NCBI RefSeq assembly: GCF_000332115.1
Contig: NC_020156.1
Coordinates: 1,054,001 to 1,118,000, forward strand
Reading direction: 5' to 3'
From: Nonlabens dokdonensis DSW-6
GTDB taxonomy: Bacteria; Bacteroidota; Bacteroidia; Flavobacteriales; Flavobacteriaceae
DNA: 64,000 nt
The notes beneath the pieces were generated by a model. That model saw only the letters and a list, made by a program, of their open reading frames with translations, did not search any database and had not been told where the DNA came from. The first letter of the stretch is position 1, and every line of letters starts with the position of its first letter. This document shows positions 55,098-63,896 of this stretch, one piece after another. The position numbers and the translations under genes are program-made.

Positions 55098-56066
55098 ATG
55101 TCAGTACTCGTATATACAGAATCAGAAAATGGTAGTTTCAAAAAAACTGCTTATGAAGTAGCCAGCTATGCAAAAGGTGTTGCCGATATGATGGGAACAG
55201 ACGTTGCTGCAATATCTTTTAATGCAAATGACGCTGGAGATCTAGGAACTTATGGTGTAAACAGATTGCACAATGTAAGCGACTCAAAATTAGATAAATT
55301 TAATGCCGCTGCTTATGCAAACGCCATAGCACAAGCTGCAAAGACAGAAGGTGCAAAAGTAGTTGTGATAAGCTCTAGCGCAGACTCTAGATACCTAGGT
55401 TCACTAGTTAGTGTACATTTAGAAGCAGGATATGTTTCTAACGTTACAGAGCTGCCTTCTTCTACAGATCCTTTTACTGTAAAAAGAACTGTTTTTACAA
55501 ACAAAGCATTCTCAAATACAGCTATCACAACAGACGTGAAGTTAGTAGGCTTATCTAAAAACGCTTATGGTCTTAAGGAAAATGCAACAGAATGTGCCGT
55601 ACAATCTTTTGAGCCATCTTTAACTGATAACGACTTTTCAGTTACAGTTCAATCAGTAGATAAAGCAACTGATAAAGTAACTATTGCAGATGCAGAAGTT
55701 GTGGTAAGTGCAGGTCGCGGAATGAAAGGTCCAGAAAACTGGGGCATGATTGAAGAACTAGCAGACGTATTAGGTGCTGCAACAGCATGTTCTAAACCAG
55801 TAAGTGATTTAGGATGGAGACCTCATGGAGAACACGTAGGACAAACAGGAAAGCCTGTTGCGTCTAATTTATACATTGCAATAGGTATTTCTGGAGCTAT
55901 CCAGCATCTTGCTGGTATCAACTCTTCTAAAGTTAAAGTAGTAATTAATACTGATCCTGAAGCACCTTTCTTTAAGGCTGCAGACTACGGTGTTGTAGGA
56001 GATGCTTTTGAAGTAGTACCTGCATTAATTGATAAATTAAAAGCGTTTAAAGCTGCAAATGCTTAA
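55098..56066 (+). CDS. etfA: Electron transfer flavoprotein, alpha subunit
   Basis: A 322-residue FAD-binding ETF alpha subunit. The N-terminal domain begins VLVYTESENGSFKKTAYEVA. The C-terminal FAD domain has VVSAGRGMKGPENWGMIEEL, WRPHGEHVGQTGKPVASNLY, AIGISGAIQHLAGINSSKV and VINTDPEAPFFKAADYGVVG. These are all the expected FAD contacts. The length is normal. It forms the ETF heterodimer with the upstream etfB product, and a terminator hairpin follows. Confidence 0.97.
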   Translation: MSVLVYTESENGSFKKTAYEVASYAKGVADMMGTDVAAISFNANDAGDLGTYGVNRLHNVSDSKLDKFNAAAYANAIAQAAKTEGAKVVVISSSADSRYLGSLVSVHLEAGYVSNVTELPSSTDPFTVKRTVFTNKAFSNTAITTDVKLVGLSKNAYGLKENATECAVQSFEPSLTDNDFSVTVQSVDKATDKVTIADAEVVVSAGRGMKGPENWGMIEELADVLGAATACSKPVSDLGWRPHGEHVGQTGKPVASNLYIAIGISGAIQHLAGINSSKVKVVINTDPEAPFFKAADYGVVGDAFEVVPALIDKLKAFKAANA

Positions 56067-56102
56067 TTTTCTCTTTAGTTAATTAAGATTTTATTAGATT
56101 TA

Positions 56103-56148
56103 AGGCTGTGCAATAAGAGAAAAACCTCATTTTTGCACAGCTTTTTTT
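56103..56148 (+). terminator. Terminator of etfBA
   Basis: A 9-bp stem GCTGTGCAA / TTGCACAGC (56105-56113 with 56133-56141), a 19-base loop and a T7 tract. Confidence 0.75.
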
Positions 56149-56166
56149 AATCTAAGATTAAAACTC

Positions 56167-56778
56167 ATGAGTCTAAAACGACTTAACATACGCGGAATTT
56201 CTTATAGCCAAACTCAAAATGGTGCTTATGCACTTGTTTTAAAGGAGGTAGATGGACCTAGACAGCTTCCTATAGTAATAGGAGCATTTGAGGCGCAAAG
56301 TATTGCCATCGCTCTAGAAAAAGAATTGAGTCCACCTAGACCGCTTACTCATGACTTATTTAAAAGCTTTGCACAACGATTTTCTATCGTAGTCAAGCAA
56401 GTCATTATTCATAAATTAGTTGATGGTGTTTTTTACAGCAGTTTAATTTGTGAAAGAGACAAAATAGAAGAAATTATCGACGCACGTACTAGTGATGCCA
56501 TTGCTCTTGCCGTACGTTTCAAAGCACCTGTTTTTACATACGAAAACATACTAGAAGAAGCGGGAATACAACAGCATATTAAACCAGACAAAGAGCTCCA
56601 AATGGAAGAGTTTGAAAAGGAGGATATGATTGAAGATTTAATTAGCTCTGCTTCTCAAGATTCTAATGACTACAGTGAATTTTCATTGTCTGACCTTAAC
56701 AAAATGCTCGGTGAAGCAGTTGCCAATGAAAATTACGAACTTGCCGCTCAAATAAGAGACGAAATATCTAAACGATAA
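56167..56778 (+). CDS. Bifunctional-nuclease (DUF151) protein with UVR motif
   Basis: A 203-residue protein. Residues ~1-135 form a DUF151/bifunctional-nuclease domain (YALVLKEVDGPRQLPIVIGA, DARTSDAIALAVRFKAPVFT), named after a plant RNase/DNase homologue. The C-terminal ~35 residues are a UvrB/UvrC-type helical hairpin motif (MLGEAVANENYELAAQIRDE). This two-part design is common in Bacteroidota. The catalytic role in bacteria is uncertain. The nucleoside transporter starts 14 bases later, so they form an operon. Confidence 0.9.
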   Translation: MSLKRLNIRGISYSQTQNGAYALVLKEVDGPRQLPIVIGAFEAQSIAIALEKELSPPRPLTHDLFKSFAQRFSIVVKQVIIHKLVDGVFYSSLICERDKIEEIIDARTSDAIALAVRFKAPVFTYENILEEAGIQQHIKPDKELQMEEFEKEDMIEDLISSASQDSNDYSEFSLSDLNKMLGEAVANENYELAAQIRDEISKR

Positions 56779-56792
56779 CCCTTAACAGAATT

Positions 56793-58508
56793 ATGAATTT
56801 CAATATCGCTAGATTTTTCACGCTTGTTGTATTTCTATTTATATCTATAACAACATTCTCCCAAGAAAGTACCGCTATAGAAGGTACGTGGATTATAGAC
56901 TCTATCAAAAATGATAATACTATATCGACTGCTTCACAGAAGCTGGATAGTATTTCTTTTAAAAATCAAGATTACCGATATTACACTGGGATAGATAGTT
57001 TAAACTCTCAAGGAAGGTTTATTCTTCAAGGAGATTTTATCGCTTTATATCCAGATCAAGAAACTCAAGGTTTCAAAAAGTTTGACCTTAAAAAAGTGGC
57101 TGGAGATAGCCTAAGTTTAAAAGTTAATGAGTCCACCTATAATTTACTTTTGAGAAAAGAAGTGGTTATTGAAAAAAATGTAGAAATAAAGAACGATTTA
57201 GGATTCAGCTTTGAGAGTTTTTACCGTGGGCTTATAGGAATGGTCTTTATTCTTGGATTGTGCTATGTATTAAGTAAAAACAGAAAGAAAATAGACTGGA
57301 GACTTGTAATAGTTGGGATCACATTACAAATTGTTTTTGCGATTTCAGTGCTCAAATTTGAAAGTGTCGCTTATGTTTTTGATTCCATTTCTACAGGTGT
57401 CGTAAGATTTCTAGCAGTAAGTGAAGCTGGAGCAGAATTTGTTTTTGGTAATTTAATTGACGTAAAAGGTAGTTGGGGTTATGTATTTGCATTTAAAGTA
57501 CTTCCTACGATCATCTTCTTTTCAGCATTTACGTCGTTATTATATTATTTAGGGATTCTTCAAAAAGTAGTTTATGTACTTGCATGGATCATGAGTAAAA
57601 CCATGAGGTTAAGTGGTGCAGAATCTTTAGCTGCGGCAGCAAACATCTTTATCGGTCAGACTGAAGCTCCTCTTGTGGTCAAACCTTATCTCGAAAAAAT
57701 GACCAAATCAGAGATTCTATGCCTTATGGTAGGTGGAATGGCCACAATTGCTGGTGGAGTTCTTGCTGCATTTATAGGTTTCTTAGGAGGAGAAAGTGAA
57801 GCACAGCAAATACTTTTTACCAAGCATTTACTTACCGCTTCTATTATGAGTGCTCCAGCAGCAATTGTTATTGCCAAAATGCTTTTTCCTGAAGAAGATA
57901 AAACTAAAATTGACCGTTCTTTAAAAGTATCCAAGGATAAAATAGGATCCAACATTCTGGACGCCATTTCACGTGGTACGACAGACGGATTGAAACTTGC
58001 CGTTAATGTAGGAGCTATGCTTTTAGTATTTACAGCACTTATTGCTGTTGTAAATTTTGGACTTAAGGATTTGATAGGAGAATACACTGGACTTAACGCG
58101 ATTATAGAGTCTTCTAGTAACGGTAGGTACGATGGTTTTTCTATGCAATACATTTTAGGAAATCTTTTTGCTCCTATCGCGTGGATCATAGGCGTGCATG
58201 CAGATGACATTGTTCTGGTCGGGCAACTACTAGGGGAAAAAACTATCCTTAATGAGTTTATTGCCTACGGCTCCTTAAAAGACTTAAAAGAAGCTGGAAA
58301 AATAGCACATCCTAAATCCATTATTATTGCCACCTACGCATTATGTGGTTTTGCAAATTTTGCATCTATAGGAATTCAAATAGGTGGAATAGGAGTATTA
58401 GCACCAGGCCAACGTAAAACTCTAGCCGCTTTTGGGATTAAAGCGCTTATAGGAGGAACTTGCGCTGCTTTACTTACTGCAACCATTGCTGGTATGCTTT
58501 TCGGCTAA
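56793..58508 (+). CDS. Concentrative nucleoside transporter with N-terminal extra domain
   Basis: A 571-residue inner-membrane protein. It starts with a signal peptide (ending ITTFSQ) and a ~100-residue lipocalin-like periplasmic domain (EGTWIIDSIKNDNTIS, GRFILQGDFIALYPD). Next come the CNT (NupC-type) membrane domains: SVAYVFDSISTGVVRFLAVS, AESLAAAANIFIGQTEAPLV (the conserved FxGxTEAPL substrate site), the gate domain, and GFANFASIGIQIGGIGVLAP at the end. It imports nucleosides with Na+ or H+. The N-terminal domain is not part of classical NupC (~400 residues). Coupling-ion identity is not evident, though a Na+ economy is plausible here. Confidence 0.9.
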   Translation: MNFNIARFFTLVVFLFISITTFSQESTAIEGTWIIDSIKNDNTISTASQKLDSISFKNQDYRYYTGIDSLNSQGRFILQGDFIALYPDQETQGFKKFDLKKVAGDSLSLKVNESTYNLLLRKEVVIEKNVEIKNDLGFSFESFYRGLIGMVFILGLCYVLSKNRKKIDWRLVIVGITLQIVFAISVLKFESVAYVFDSISTGVVRFLAVSEAGAEFVFGNLIDVKGSWGYVFAFKVLPTIIFFSAFTSLLYYLGILQKVVYVLAWIMSKTMRLSGAESLAAAANIFIGQTEAPLVVKPYLEKMTKSEILCLMVGGMATIAGGVLAAFIGFLGGESEAQQILFTKHLLTASIMSAPAAIVIAKMLFPEEDKTKIDRSLKVSKDKIGSNILDAISRGTTDGLKLAVNVGAMLLVFTALIAVVNFGLKDLIGEYTGLNAIIESSSNGRYDGFSMQYILGNLFAPIAWIIGVHADDIVLVGQLLGEKTILNEFIAYGSLKDLKEAGKIAHPKSIIIATYALCGFANFASIGIQIGGIGVLAPGQRKTLAAFGIKALIGGTCAALLTATIAGMLFG

Positions 58509-58587
58509 AAAAAGATTTTTTCTAATTTATTCTTGAAAAAATAAGCTACTTTTAATCAGATTTTGATAAAATATTAGAATTTACCTT

Positions 58588-58986
58588 TTGAAAACTGCCA
58601 ACTACAATACACATTACCGTTATCCTTTCGGTGACATTTATTGCTATGATCACTATGTCATAGGGAAAATAAGTTCTGGTGTCTTTGTAAACAATGAAAT
58701 AGCAAAGCGTATTCTCACTGATATTAACAAACATTACGGAAAACAAAAGTTTGTTTTTGTTTCTAATCGAGAATTTGAAAACAAGATTGATCTATCGGTT
58801 TATAAATTGATAGACGCAAAGACTATGGTAGGAATTGCAGTAGTTGGGACTACGAATGAGCAAAAGGTGCAAGCAGCATCTGAGCAGTCTATATACAGTG
58901 GTTCTTTTAGTTATTTCAACAATTTAGAAAGTGCTATTGCTTGGGCAGAGTCTTTTGCTAAAGATGTTTCCAATTTTAAGAACTAG
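58588..58986 (+). CDS. Unknown 132-residue protein with TTG start
   Basis: A soluble protein without signal or membrane segment. No ATG is available near the start; the TTG at 58588 gives MKTANYNTHYRYPFGDIYCY. The alternating strands and helices (HYVIGKISSGVFVNNEIAKR, KQKFVFVSNREFENKI, LVDAKTM-like LIDAKTMVGIAVVG, SAIAWAESFA at the end) resemble STAS-like proteins of Bacteroidota, which often carry such a closing motif. I cannot name a family with confidence. It lies alone between the transporter and thyA. Confidence 0.7.
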   Translation: MKTANYNTHYRYPFGDIYCYDHYVIGKISSGVFVNNEIAKRILTDINKHYGKQKFVFVSNREFENKIDLSVYKLIDAKTMVGIAVVGTTNEQKVQAASEQSIYSGSFSYFNNLESAIAWAESFAKDVSNFKN

Positions 58987-59101
58987 TTAATAAAAGTTAG
59001 TTTTTTCATCTGATTTCTTTCCTCTTTACAATAAGTTTTTAAGTATTTTGCTATGCTTGTAATCTCATAAATTATAAGTTTTCAAAATCCATTTGTAATT
59101 C

Positions 59102-59117
59102 CGCTTTCGCGAAAGCG
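59102..59117. repeat. Dispersed palindrome, copy 13 (upstream of thyA)
   Basis: A complete 16-bp copy ending 25 bases before the thyA start codon, so it would be in the 5' leader of the message. Confidence 0.95.
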
Positions 59118-59142
59118 AGATCGCATCAACAGCTTTAAAGAC

Positions 59143-59967
59143 ATGAAACAGTACCAAGATTTACTTCAAGATATTTTAGATAATGGCGTAGATAAAGGCG
59201 ATCGTACTGGAACTGGAACACGCAGTCTCTTTGGTCATCAAATGCGGTTTGATCTTCAAAAAGGTTTCCCGCTTGTCACTACTAAAAAAGTGCACCTCAA
59301 ATCCATTATTCATGAGCTGCTGTGGTTATTATCTGGCGACACTAACATTAAGTATCTTAAAGATAATAATGTGCGTATATGGAATGAATGGGCAGATGAG
59401 AACGGTGATTTAGGTCCTGTATATGGACATCAATGGCGCAACTGGGATAGCCAAGGGATAGATCAAATAAAAAATGTGATCGATACTCTTAAAACTAATC
59501 CCAACAGTCGTCGCATGATGGTGACCGCATGGAATCCTAGTGTAATGCCAGATACCAGCAAGAGCTTTTCGGAAAATGTTGCCAATGGCAAAGCCGCATT
59601 ACCTCCATGTCACGCGTTCTTTCAGTTTTACGTTGCAAACAACAAACTAAGCTGTCAGCTTTATCAACGCAGTGCCGATGTTTTTCTAGGAGTACCATTT
59701 AATATAGCAAGCTATGCGTTACTCACGATGATGGTCGCTCAGGTTTGCAATCTAGAATATGGAGATTTTATTCACAGCTTTGGAGATGTTCACATCTATA
59801 ACAATTTAAGAGAACAAGTGGAATTGCAACTTACAAGAGCGCCTCGAGATTTACCTACCATGAAAATTAATCCTGAGATCAAGGATATTTTTGCCTTTAA
59901 GTACGAAGACTTTACTTTAGAAAATTACAATCCGCATCCTGCGATTAAAGGTATTGTAGCTGTTTAA
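59143..59967 (+). CDS. thyA: Thymidylate synthase
   Basis: A 274-residue ThyA that methylates dUMP to dTMP using methylene-tetrahydrofolate. It begins [20 protein letters not shown], contains the catalytic Cys in [12 protein letters not shown] near residue 155, and has the nucleotide-binding [20 protein letters not shown]. The C-terminus ends [10 protein letters not shown] as usual. No dihydrofolate reductase gene follows in this window; instead two paralogous unknown proteins are encoded directly downstream, the first 8 bases after the stop. Confidence 0.98.
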   Translation: MKQYQDLLQDILDNGVDKGDRTGTGTRSLFGHQMRFDLQKGFPLVTTKKVHLKSIIHELLWLLSGDTNIKYLKDNNVRIWNEWADENGDLGPVYGHQWRNWDSQGIDQIKNVIDTLKTNPNSRRMMVTAWNPSVMPDTSKSFSENVANGKAALPPCHAFFQFYVANNKLSCQLYQRSADVFLGVPFNIASYALLTMMVAQVCNLEYGDFIHSFGDVHIYNNLREQVELQLTRAPRDLPTMKINPEIKDIFAFKYEDFTLENYNPHPAIKGIVAV

Positions 59968-59975
59968 AATATTCT

Positions 59976-60635
59976 ATGAGAATAACAATCATCATTTTTT
60001 TATTGAGTGTAAGTTCTGTCTTCTCACAGGAAAATATTTTTAATAACTATCGCCTTGTAGATACCACTCAATATAAAACTACAAGAGCTTTGTTCTTGCA
60101 CGACTTAACGCTAAAAGAGTCGCACAATGAAGGTAAGGTTATTTTAGAATGGAAAAACCAGCGTAATATCACCTTCCATCTAATAGAAATGCGTGACCCT
60201 ACTACTGGCGAACTTATTTATAGACAAAAGCATTATACTAACATTGCTGAGTTTCCTAAAGAAGGTGATTTCACCATCTATCCGCTTTTTAAAAAGCAAA
60301 AAGGAGAACCTGTATCGATTAATTATGAAGATGCTGCAAAGCGCAATTTTGAACCGATTTCTTCAGATAGTTACTTCACATTTCTGGAAAAACAGTCAGA
60401 ACTAAATGAACGAAAGGCAAATGCCGCTGCTGCTAGAAAAAAACAAGAGGCTGCGCAGAAAGAATATGAAAATGCGAGAGCAAACCGCATCACTCCTAAG
60501 GTGGTAATTCTTATAGGCGCACTATTCTTCTTTGCCTTTGTCATTGTTTTTACTATTTGGTTAGTTCGTTATTTAACAAAGCCTAAAGAATCAGAGCACT
60601 ACTTGAACAGAGACCGTAGGAAACGATGGGATTAA
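59976..60635 (+). CDS. Unknown single-pass envelope protein, paralogue A
   Basis: A 219-residue protein with a signal peptide (MRITIIIFLLSVSSVFSQ), a periplasmic domain at ~20-130, a charged Ala/Lys/Glu-rich helix at ~135-165 (NERKANAAAARKKQEAAQKE), and one C-terminal membrane helix (VVILIGALFFFAFVIVFTIW) with a basic tail. The periplasmic part contains EGKVILEWKNQRNITFHLIE, with a fibronectin-III-like look. It is similar to the next protein (VxLxW, LxEMR, TIYP patterns). It is probably co-transcribed with thyA. I know no function. Confidence 0.78.
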   Translation: MRITIIIFLLSVSSVFSQENIFNNYRLVDTTQYKTTRALFLHDLTLKESHNEGKVILEWKNQRNITFHLIEMRDPTTGELIYRQKHYTNIAEFPKEGDFTIYPLFKKQKGEPVSINYEDAAKRNFEPISSDSYFTFLEKQSELNERKANAAAARKKQEAAQKEYENARANRITPKVVILIGALFFFAFVIVFTIWLVRYLTKPKESEHYLNRDRRKRWD

Positions 60636-61180
60636 AAAGAGCTGTTTTGAGCTTCTTATTTATACACTGTACCGCAACTATCCTTGCTCAGAATAACGTA
60701 GTTGACAGTACATTGTTGAAAACCAAACCCTTGTTTGGACTCAAAAAAATAGACTCTATAAGAAATGCTTATTACCTACCGTGGAAATTCATTGACACGA
60801 TAGACTATCCTTCTAGATACCTTACCAAAGTAGAAAACATAGAGCTAGAAATTAAGGATCAAAACACCGCTGTATTGAGCTGGGATCATCATAAAACTAT
60901 AGACTCTTTCCTTGTAGAGATGAGATATGATTTGAATAAACAACTATTTCATCGCAAAATCTATCACAAGTCTTCAATCCTAGTGCCACGCGGCCAGCTG
61001 TATACAATTTATCCTTTTTACAAAAATAAACTAGGTAAACTTGCACCTGCTAAGAATGAAACCATCGCTTTGAAAAAAGATGCTTACGAGGGCTTTTGGA
61101 ATTTTCTTGCCTCAATATCACTTTTTTTGACCTTAGGTATGGGCATTTATCACTTCATAGAAAAAAGAAAGAGTAAGTAA
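60626..61180 (+). CDS. Unknown single-pass envelope protein, paralogue B
   Basis: A 184-residue protein starting 10 bases inside the end of the preceding gene. It has a signal peptide (ending TATILAQ), a periplasmic domain (NTAVLSWDHHKTIDSFLVEM, GQLYTIYPFYKNK) resembling the same region of the upstream product, and a C-terminal membrane helix (FWNFLASISLFLTLGMGIYH) with a basic end. It lacks the charged helix of paralogue A. The two probably arose by tandem duplication and work together; function unknown. Confidence 0.78.
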   Translation: MGLKRAVLSFLFIHCTATILAQNNVVDSTLLKTKPLFGLKKIDSIRNAYYLPWKFIDTIDYPSRYLTKVENIELEIKDQNTAVLSWDHHKTIDSFLVEMRYDLNKQLFHRKIYHKSSILVPRGQLYTIYPFYKNKLGKLAPAKNETIALKKDAYEGFWNFLASISLFLTLGMGIYHFIEKRKSK

Positions 61181-61321
61181 TCACTTGTTTTCTAGACTAA
61201 TGGAACAATATTACACCGGTTTATATGTTTAATAGATAAGGTTATAGTCATGTTATATAAACTAGCACAGTAAACTTAATTGTCTAATAAGCTTAAATAT
61301 CTCTTCATAAATCCCTAAATT

Positions 61322-61612
61322 ATGAGCACAAAATCTAACACTTATAAAACAGAAAAAGAACTTCTTTATCTAGTGAAATTTGATGAAATAGAGGTAATAA
61401 AGGACAAAACAGATCGCAAAATGCGTCGGCTTCAATTATTCAGAGGCATGCAATTAGGGAATCTTTATAAAAGCAAAGTAATGATTACTTTTAAAGACTC
61501 CTTAGATAATTTGCTTGTGATAAACACCACCATTTGGGGACTTACACAACAAGCTATTATTCTCAAAAAAGGAGTTACCATTCCTATTCATAGTATACTT
61601 AAAGTAGATTAA
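61322..61612 (+). CDS. Conserved small protein of unknown function
   Basis: A 96-residue basic soluble protein. The centre (RRLQLFRGMQLGNLYKSKVM) and the end (TTIWGLTQQAIILKKGVTIP, IHSILKVD) form a compact strand-rich domain that I believe is conserved in Flavobacteriaceae. There is no catalytic motif, signal or membrane helix. A good ATG start and a clean position between two intergenic gaps of ~145 bases support a real single gene. Confidence 0.75.
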   Translation: MSTKSNTYKTEKELLYLVKFDEIEVIKDKTDRKMRRLQLFRGMQLGNLYKSKVMITFKDSLDNLLVINTTIWGLTQQAIILKKGVTIPIHSILKVD

Positions 61613-61716
61613 TTCCTAGGCTTACCTGTTACAATCAAGTCTTAATACCACTATATATTTCATATGCTTACAGTAGCCTATTTTAAACACAAGGATTCTT
61701 TTTAATATGAGATTAA

Positions 61717-61732
61717 CGCTTTCGCGAAAGCG
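61717..61732. repeat. Dispersed palindrome, copy 14 (upstream of egtB)
   Basis: A complete 16-bp copy ending 31 bases before the egtB start codon, again in a probable 5' leader. Confidence 0.95.
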
Positions 61733-61763
61733 AAATAGATAAAAAGATCATAACTTTGAGAAA

Positions 61764-62933
61764 ATGATGACCATAAAAAATCTTCTCGACCTCTTTTCTC
61801 AAACACGCGCAGATTCAGAAAAAATCTGCCAGCCTTTACAAACAGAAGATTATGTAGTACAACCTATAGTAGATGTCTCGCCACCTAAATGGCATTTAGG
61901 TCACACTACCTGGTTTTTCGAAGAATTTTTATTAGACCCATATTTTCCTGATTATAAAAGATTTCATAAACAATATGCTTATGTATTTAATAGCTATTAT
62001 GAAAGTGTAGGTAAAAGAGTAGTGCGCACAGATCGAGGAAATCTTTCAAGACCTAGTGTTCAAGAAATTTATGAATACAGGAAGTACGTAACTCAACACA
62101 TGGAAGAGCTGATTTCAAACCATTGGAACACAGAATGGAATCCAGTCCTAGAAATAGGAATTCATCATGAAAAACAGCATCAAGAATTACTTTTAACAGA
62201 CATAAAATTCATTCTGGGAAATAATCCTTTGCAGCCTATTTATGGAGAAATTACCGATGAAGTTCTCATAGAAAATACTCAAAAAGAATTCATAGAGATA
62301 AAAGAAGGTATTTATCATATAGGCCATGAATTAGAAGAATTTTGTTATGATAATGAGCAACCTAAACATCGTGTTTTCTTAGAACCGTATGCTATTGCAA
62401 ATAGGCTTGTTACAAACGGTGAATGGATAGAATTCATCAACGATGGAGGCTATTCAAATAGCTTATTGTGGCATACCGAAGGATGGGATTGGGTAAAAAA
62501 GAATGGTATCAACTCACCTATGTATTGGTTTAAAAATCAAAATGAAGAGTGGTCGCATTACTTATTAAGCGGTGCCAAAAAAATAAATACAAAAGCAGCT
62601 GTAACGCATATTTCTTATTACGAAGCATTTGCATTTGCACAGTGGAAAGAGCTGCGCTTGCCTACTGAGTTTGAATGGGAAGCTGCACAATCAAAAATCA
62701 ATCACGGGAGTAGATGGGAATGGACTGAAAGCGCCTATTTACCTTATCCTAATTATAAAAAACCAGACGGCGCACTAGGTGAGTACAATGGTAAATTTAT
62801 GGTCAATCAAAAAGTACTGCGTGGTAGCTCTATCGCTACAGCAGCAAATCATGCGCGACCTACATATAGAAACTTTTTTCACGCGCCATTAAGGTGGCAA
62901 TTTACAAGCTTGCGTCTTGCCAAATCATTATGA
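61764..62933 (+). CDS. egtB: Ergothioneine biosynthesis sulfoxide synthase EgtB
   Basis: A 389-residue non-haem iron enzyme that joins a thiol donor (gamma-glutamylcysteine or cysteine) to the imidazole of trimethylhistidine with oxygen. The N-terminal DinB-like domain supplies iron ligands: His in KWHLGHTTWFFEEFLL, and the pair in EIGIHHEKQHQELLL. The C-terminal formylglycine-generating-enzyme-like domain has FCYDNEQPKHRVFLEPYAIA, LPTEFEWEAA and RWEWTES. Its stop overlaps the egtD start as ATGA, tying it to the histidine methyltransferase. The thiol donor cannot be decided from sequence alone. Confidence 0.93.
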   Translation: MMTIKNLLDLFSQTRADSEKICQPLQTEDYVVQPIVDVSPPKWHLGHTTWFFEEFLLDPYFPDYKRFHKQYAYVFNSYYESVGKRVVRTDRGNLSRPSVQEIYEYRKYVTQHMEELISNHWNTEWNPVLEIGIHHEKQHQELLLTDIKFILGNNPLQPIYGEITDEVLIENTQKEFIEIKEGIYHIGHELEEFCYDNEQPKHRVFLEPYAIANRLVTNGEWIEFINDGGYSNSLLWHTEGWDWVKKNGINSPMYWFKNQNEEWSHYLLSGAKKINTKAAVTHISYYEAFAFAQWKELRLPTEFEWEAAQSKINHGSRWEWTESAYLPYPNYKKPDGALGEYNGKFMVNQKVLRGSSIATAANHARPTYRNFFHAPLRWQFTSLRLAKSL

Positions 62934-63892
62934 CTAAAACAGAAACCTTCCGAAAGGAATTTGAAAATCACGTAACAGAAGGTCTTACCGCATTTCCTAA
63001 ATTTTTAAGTTCTAAATATATATACGATGATCGTGGGGACAAATTGTTCCAAGATATTATGGCATTACCAGAATATTACCTCACAAATGCCGAATATAAC
63101 ATCATCAAAACCTACAAGTCCCAACTCAAAGAGCTTTTTGAAAATGACAAGGGTTTTGATCTTATAGAATTAGGCGCTGGTGACGGTAAAAAGACTAAAA
63201 TACTTCTTGAGGAATTAGTTAATAGCAATGTGGACTTTACCTATATCCCTATAGACATCAGCCAGAATGCGATCGATCAACTTACTGATTCTTTAACTAC
63301 ATTCTTACCCAACTTAAATGTTCAAGGCGAGCAAGGAACTTATTTTAAAGTACTAGAGAAAATTGCAACCTATAATCAAAGACCTAAAGCGATTATAGTC
63401 TTAGGGTCAAACATAGGCAACTTGCAGCATGAAAATGCTATCAATTTTCTAAATCAAATCCAACAAAGCATGTCCTCAACAGACTTTTTGTTTATGGGCT
63501 TTGATCAAAAGAAAGATCCGCTTACGATTCAAAATGCTTATGCTGATAAAACAGGAGTAACTCAAGAATTTAATCGCAACCTTTTGCATCGCTTAAATAA
63601 AGAAATGAATGCTAATTTTAATGTGAACCTTTTTGAACATTGGGAAGCATACGATCCAGAATCTGGGACAGCAAAAAGTTATTTGTTTGCAACCGAAGAG
63701 TGCGATGTGTTTATTGAGAAATTAAACCTTAAAGTACATTTCAATAAATGGGAAACGATACATACTGAAATCTCTCAGAAATATGACGACTTAATAGTAG
63801 AATGGCTTGCAAAAGAATCTGGACTTGAGATAGGTCAAATTTTTGAAGATCAAGAAAAGTTATTCAAAAACTATTTATTTAAAAAAATATAA
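62930..63892 (+). CDS. egtD: L-histidine N-alpha-methyltransferase EgtD
   Basis: A 320-residue SAM-dependent enzyme that trimethylates histidine to hercynine, the first step of ergothioneine synthesis. The ATG at 62930 (MTKTETFRKEFENHVTEGLT) overlaps the egtB stop and is preferred over an upstream in-frame start. Features are FPKFLSSKYIYDDRGDKLFQ, LPEYYLTNAEYNII, the SAM motif LIELGAGDGKKTKILLEEL, and FMGFDQKKDPLTIQNAYADK. The length is normal. Together with egtB it gives the core of the pathway; no separate C-S lyase is seen here. Confidence 0.95.
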   Translation: MTKTETFRKEFENHVTEGLTAFPKFLSSKYIYDDRGDKLFQDIMALPEYYLTNAEYNIIKTYKSQLKELFENDKGFDLIELGAGDGKKTKILLEELVNSNVDFTYIPIDISQNAIDQLTDSLTTFLPNLNVQGEQGTYFKVLEKIATYNQRPKAIIVLGSNIGNLQHENAINFLNQIQQSMSSTDFLFMGFDQKKDPLTIQNAYADKTGVTQEFNRNLLHRLNKEMNANFNVNLFEHWEAYDPESGTAKSYLFATEECDVFIEKLNLKVHFNKWETIHTEISQKYDDLIVEWLAKESGLEIGQIFEDQEKLFKNYLFKKI

Positions 63893-63896
63893 GACT

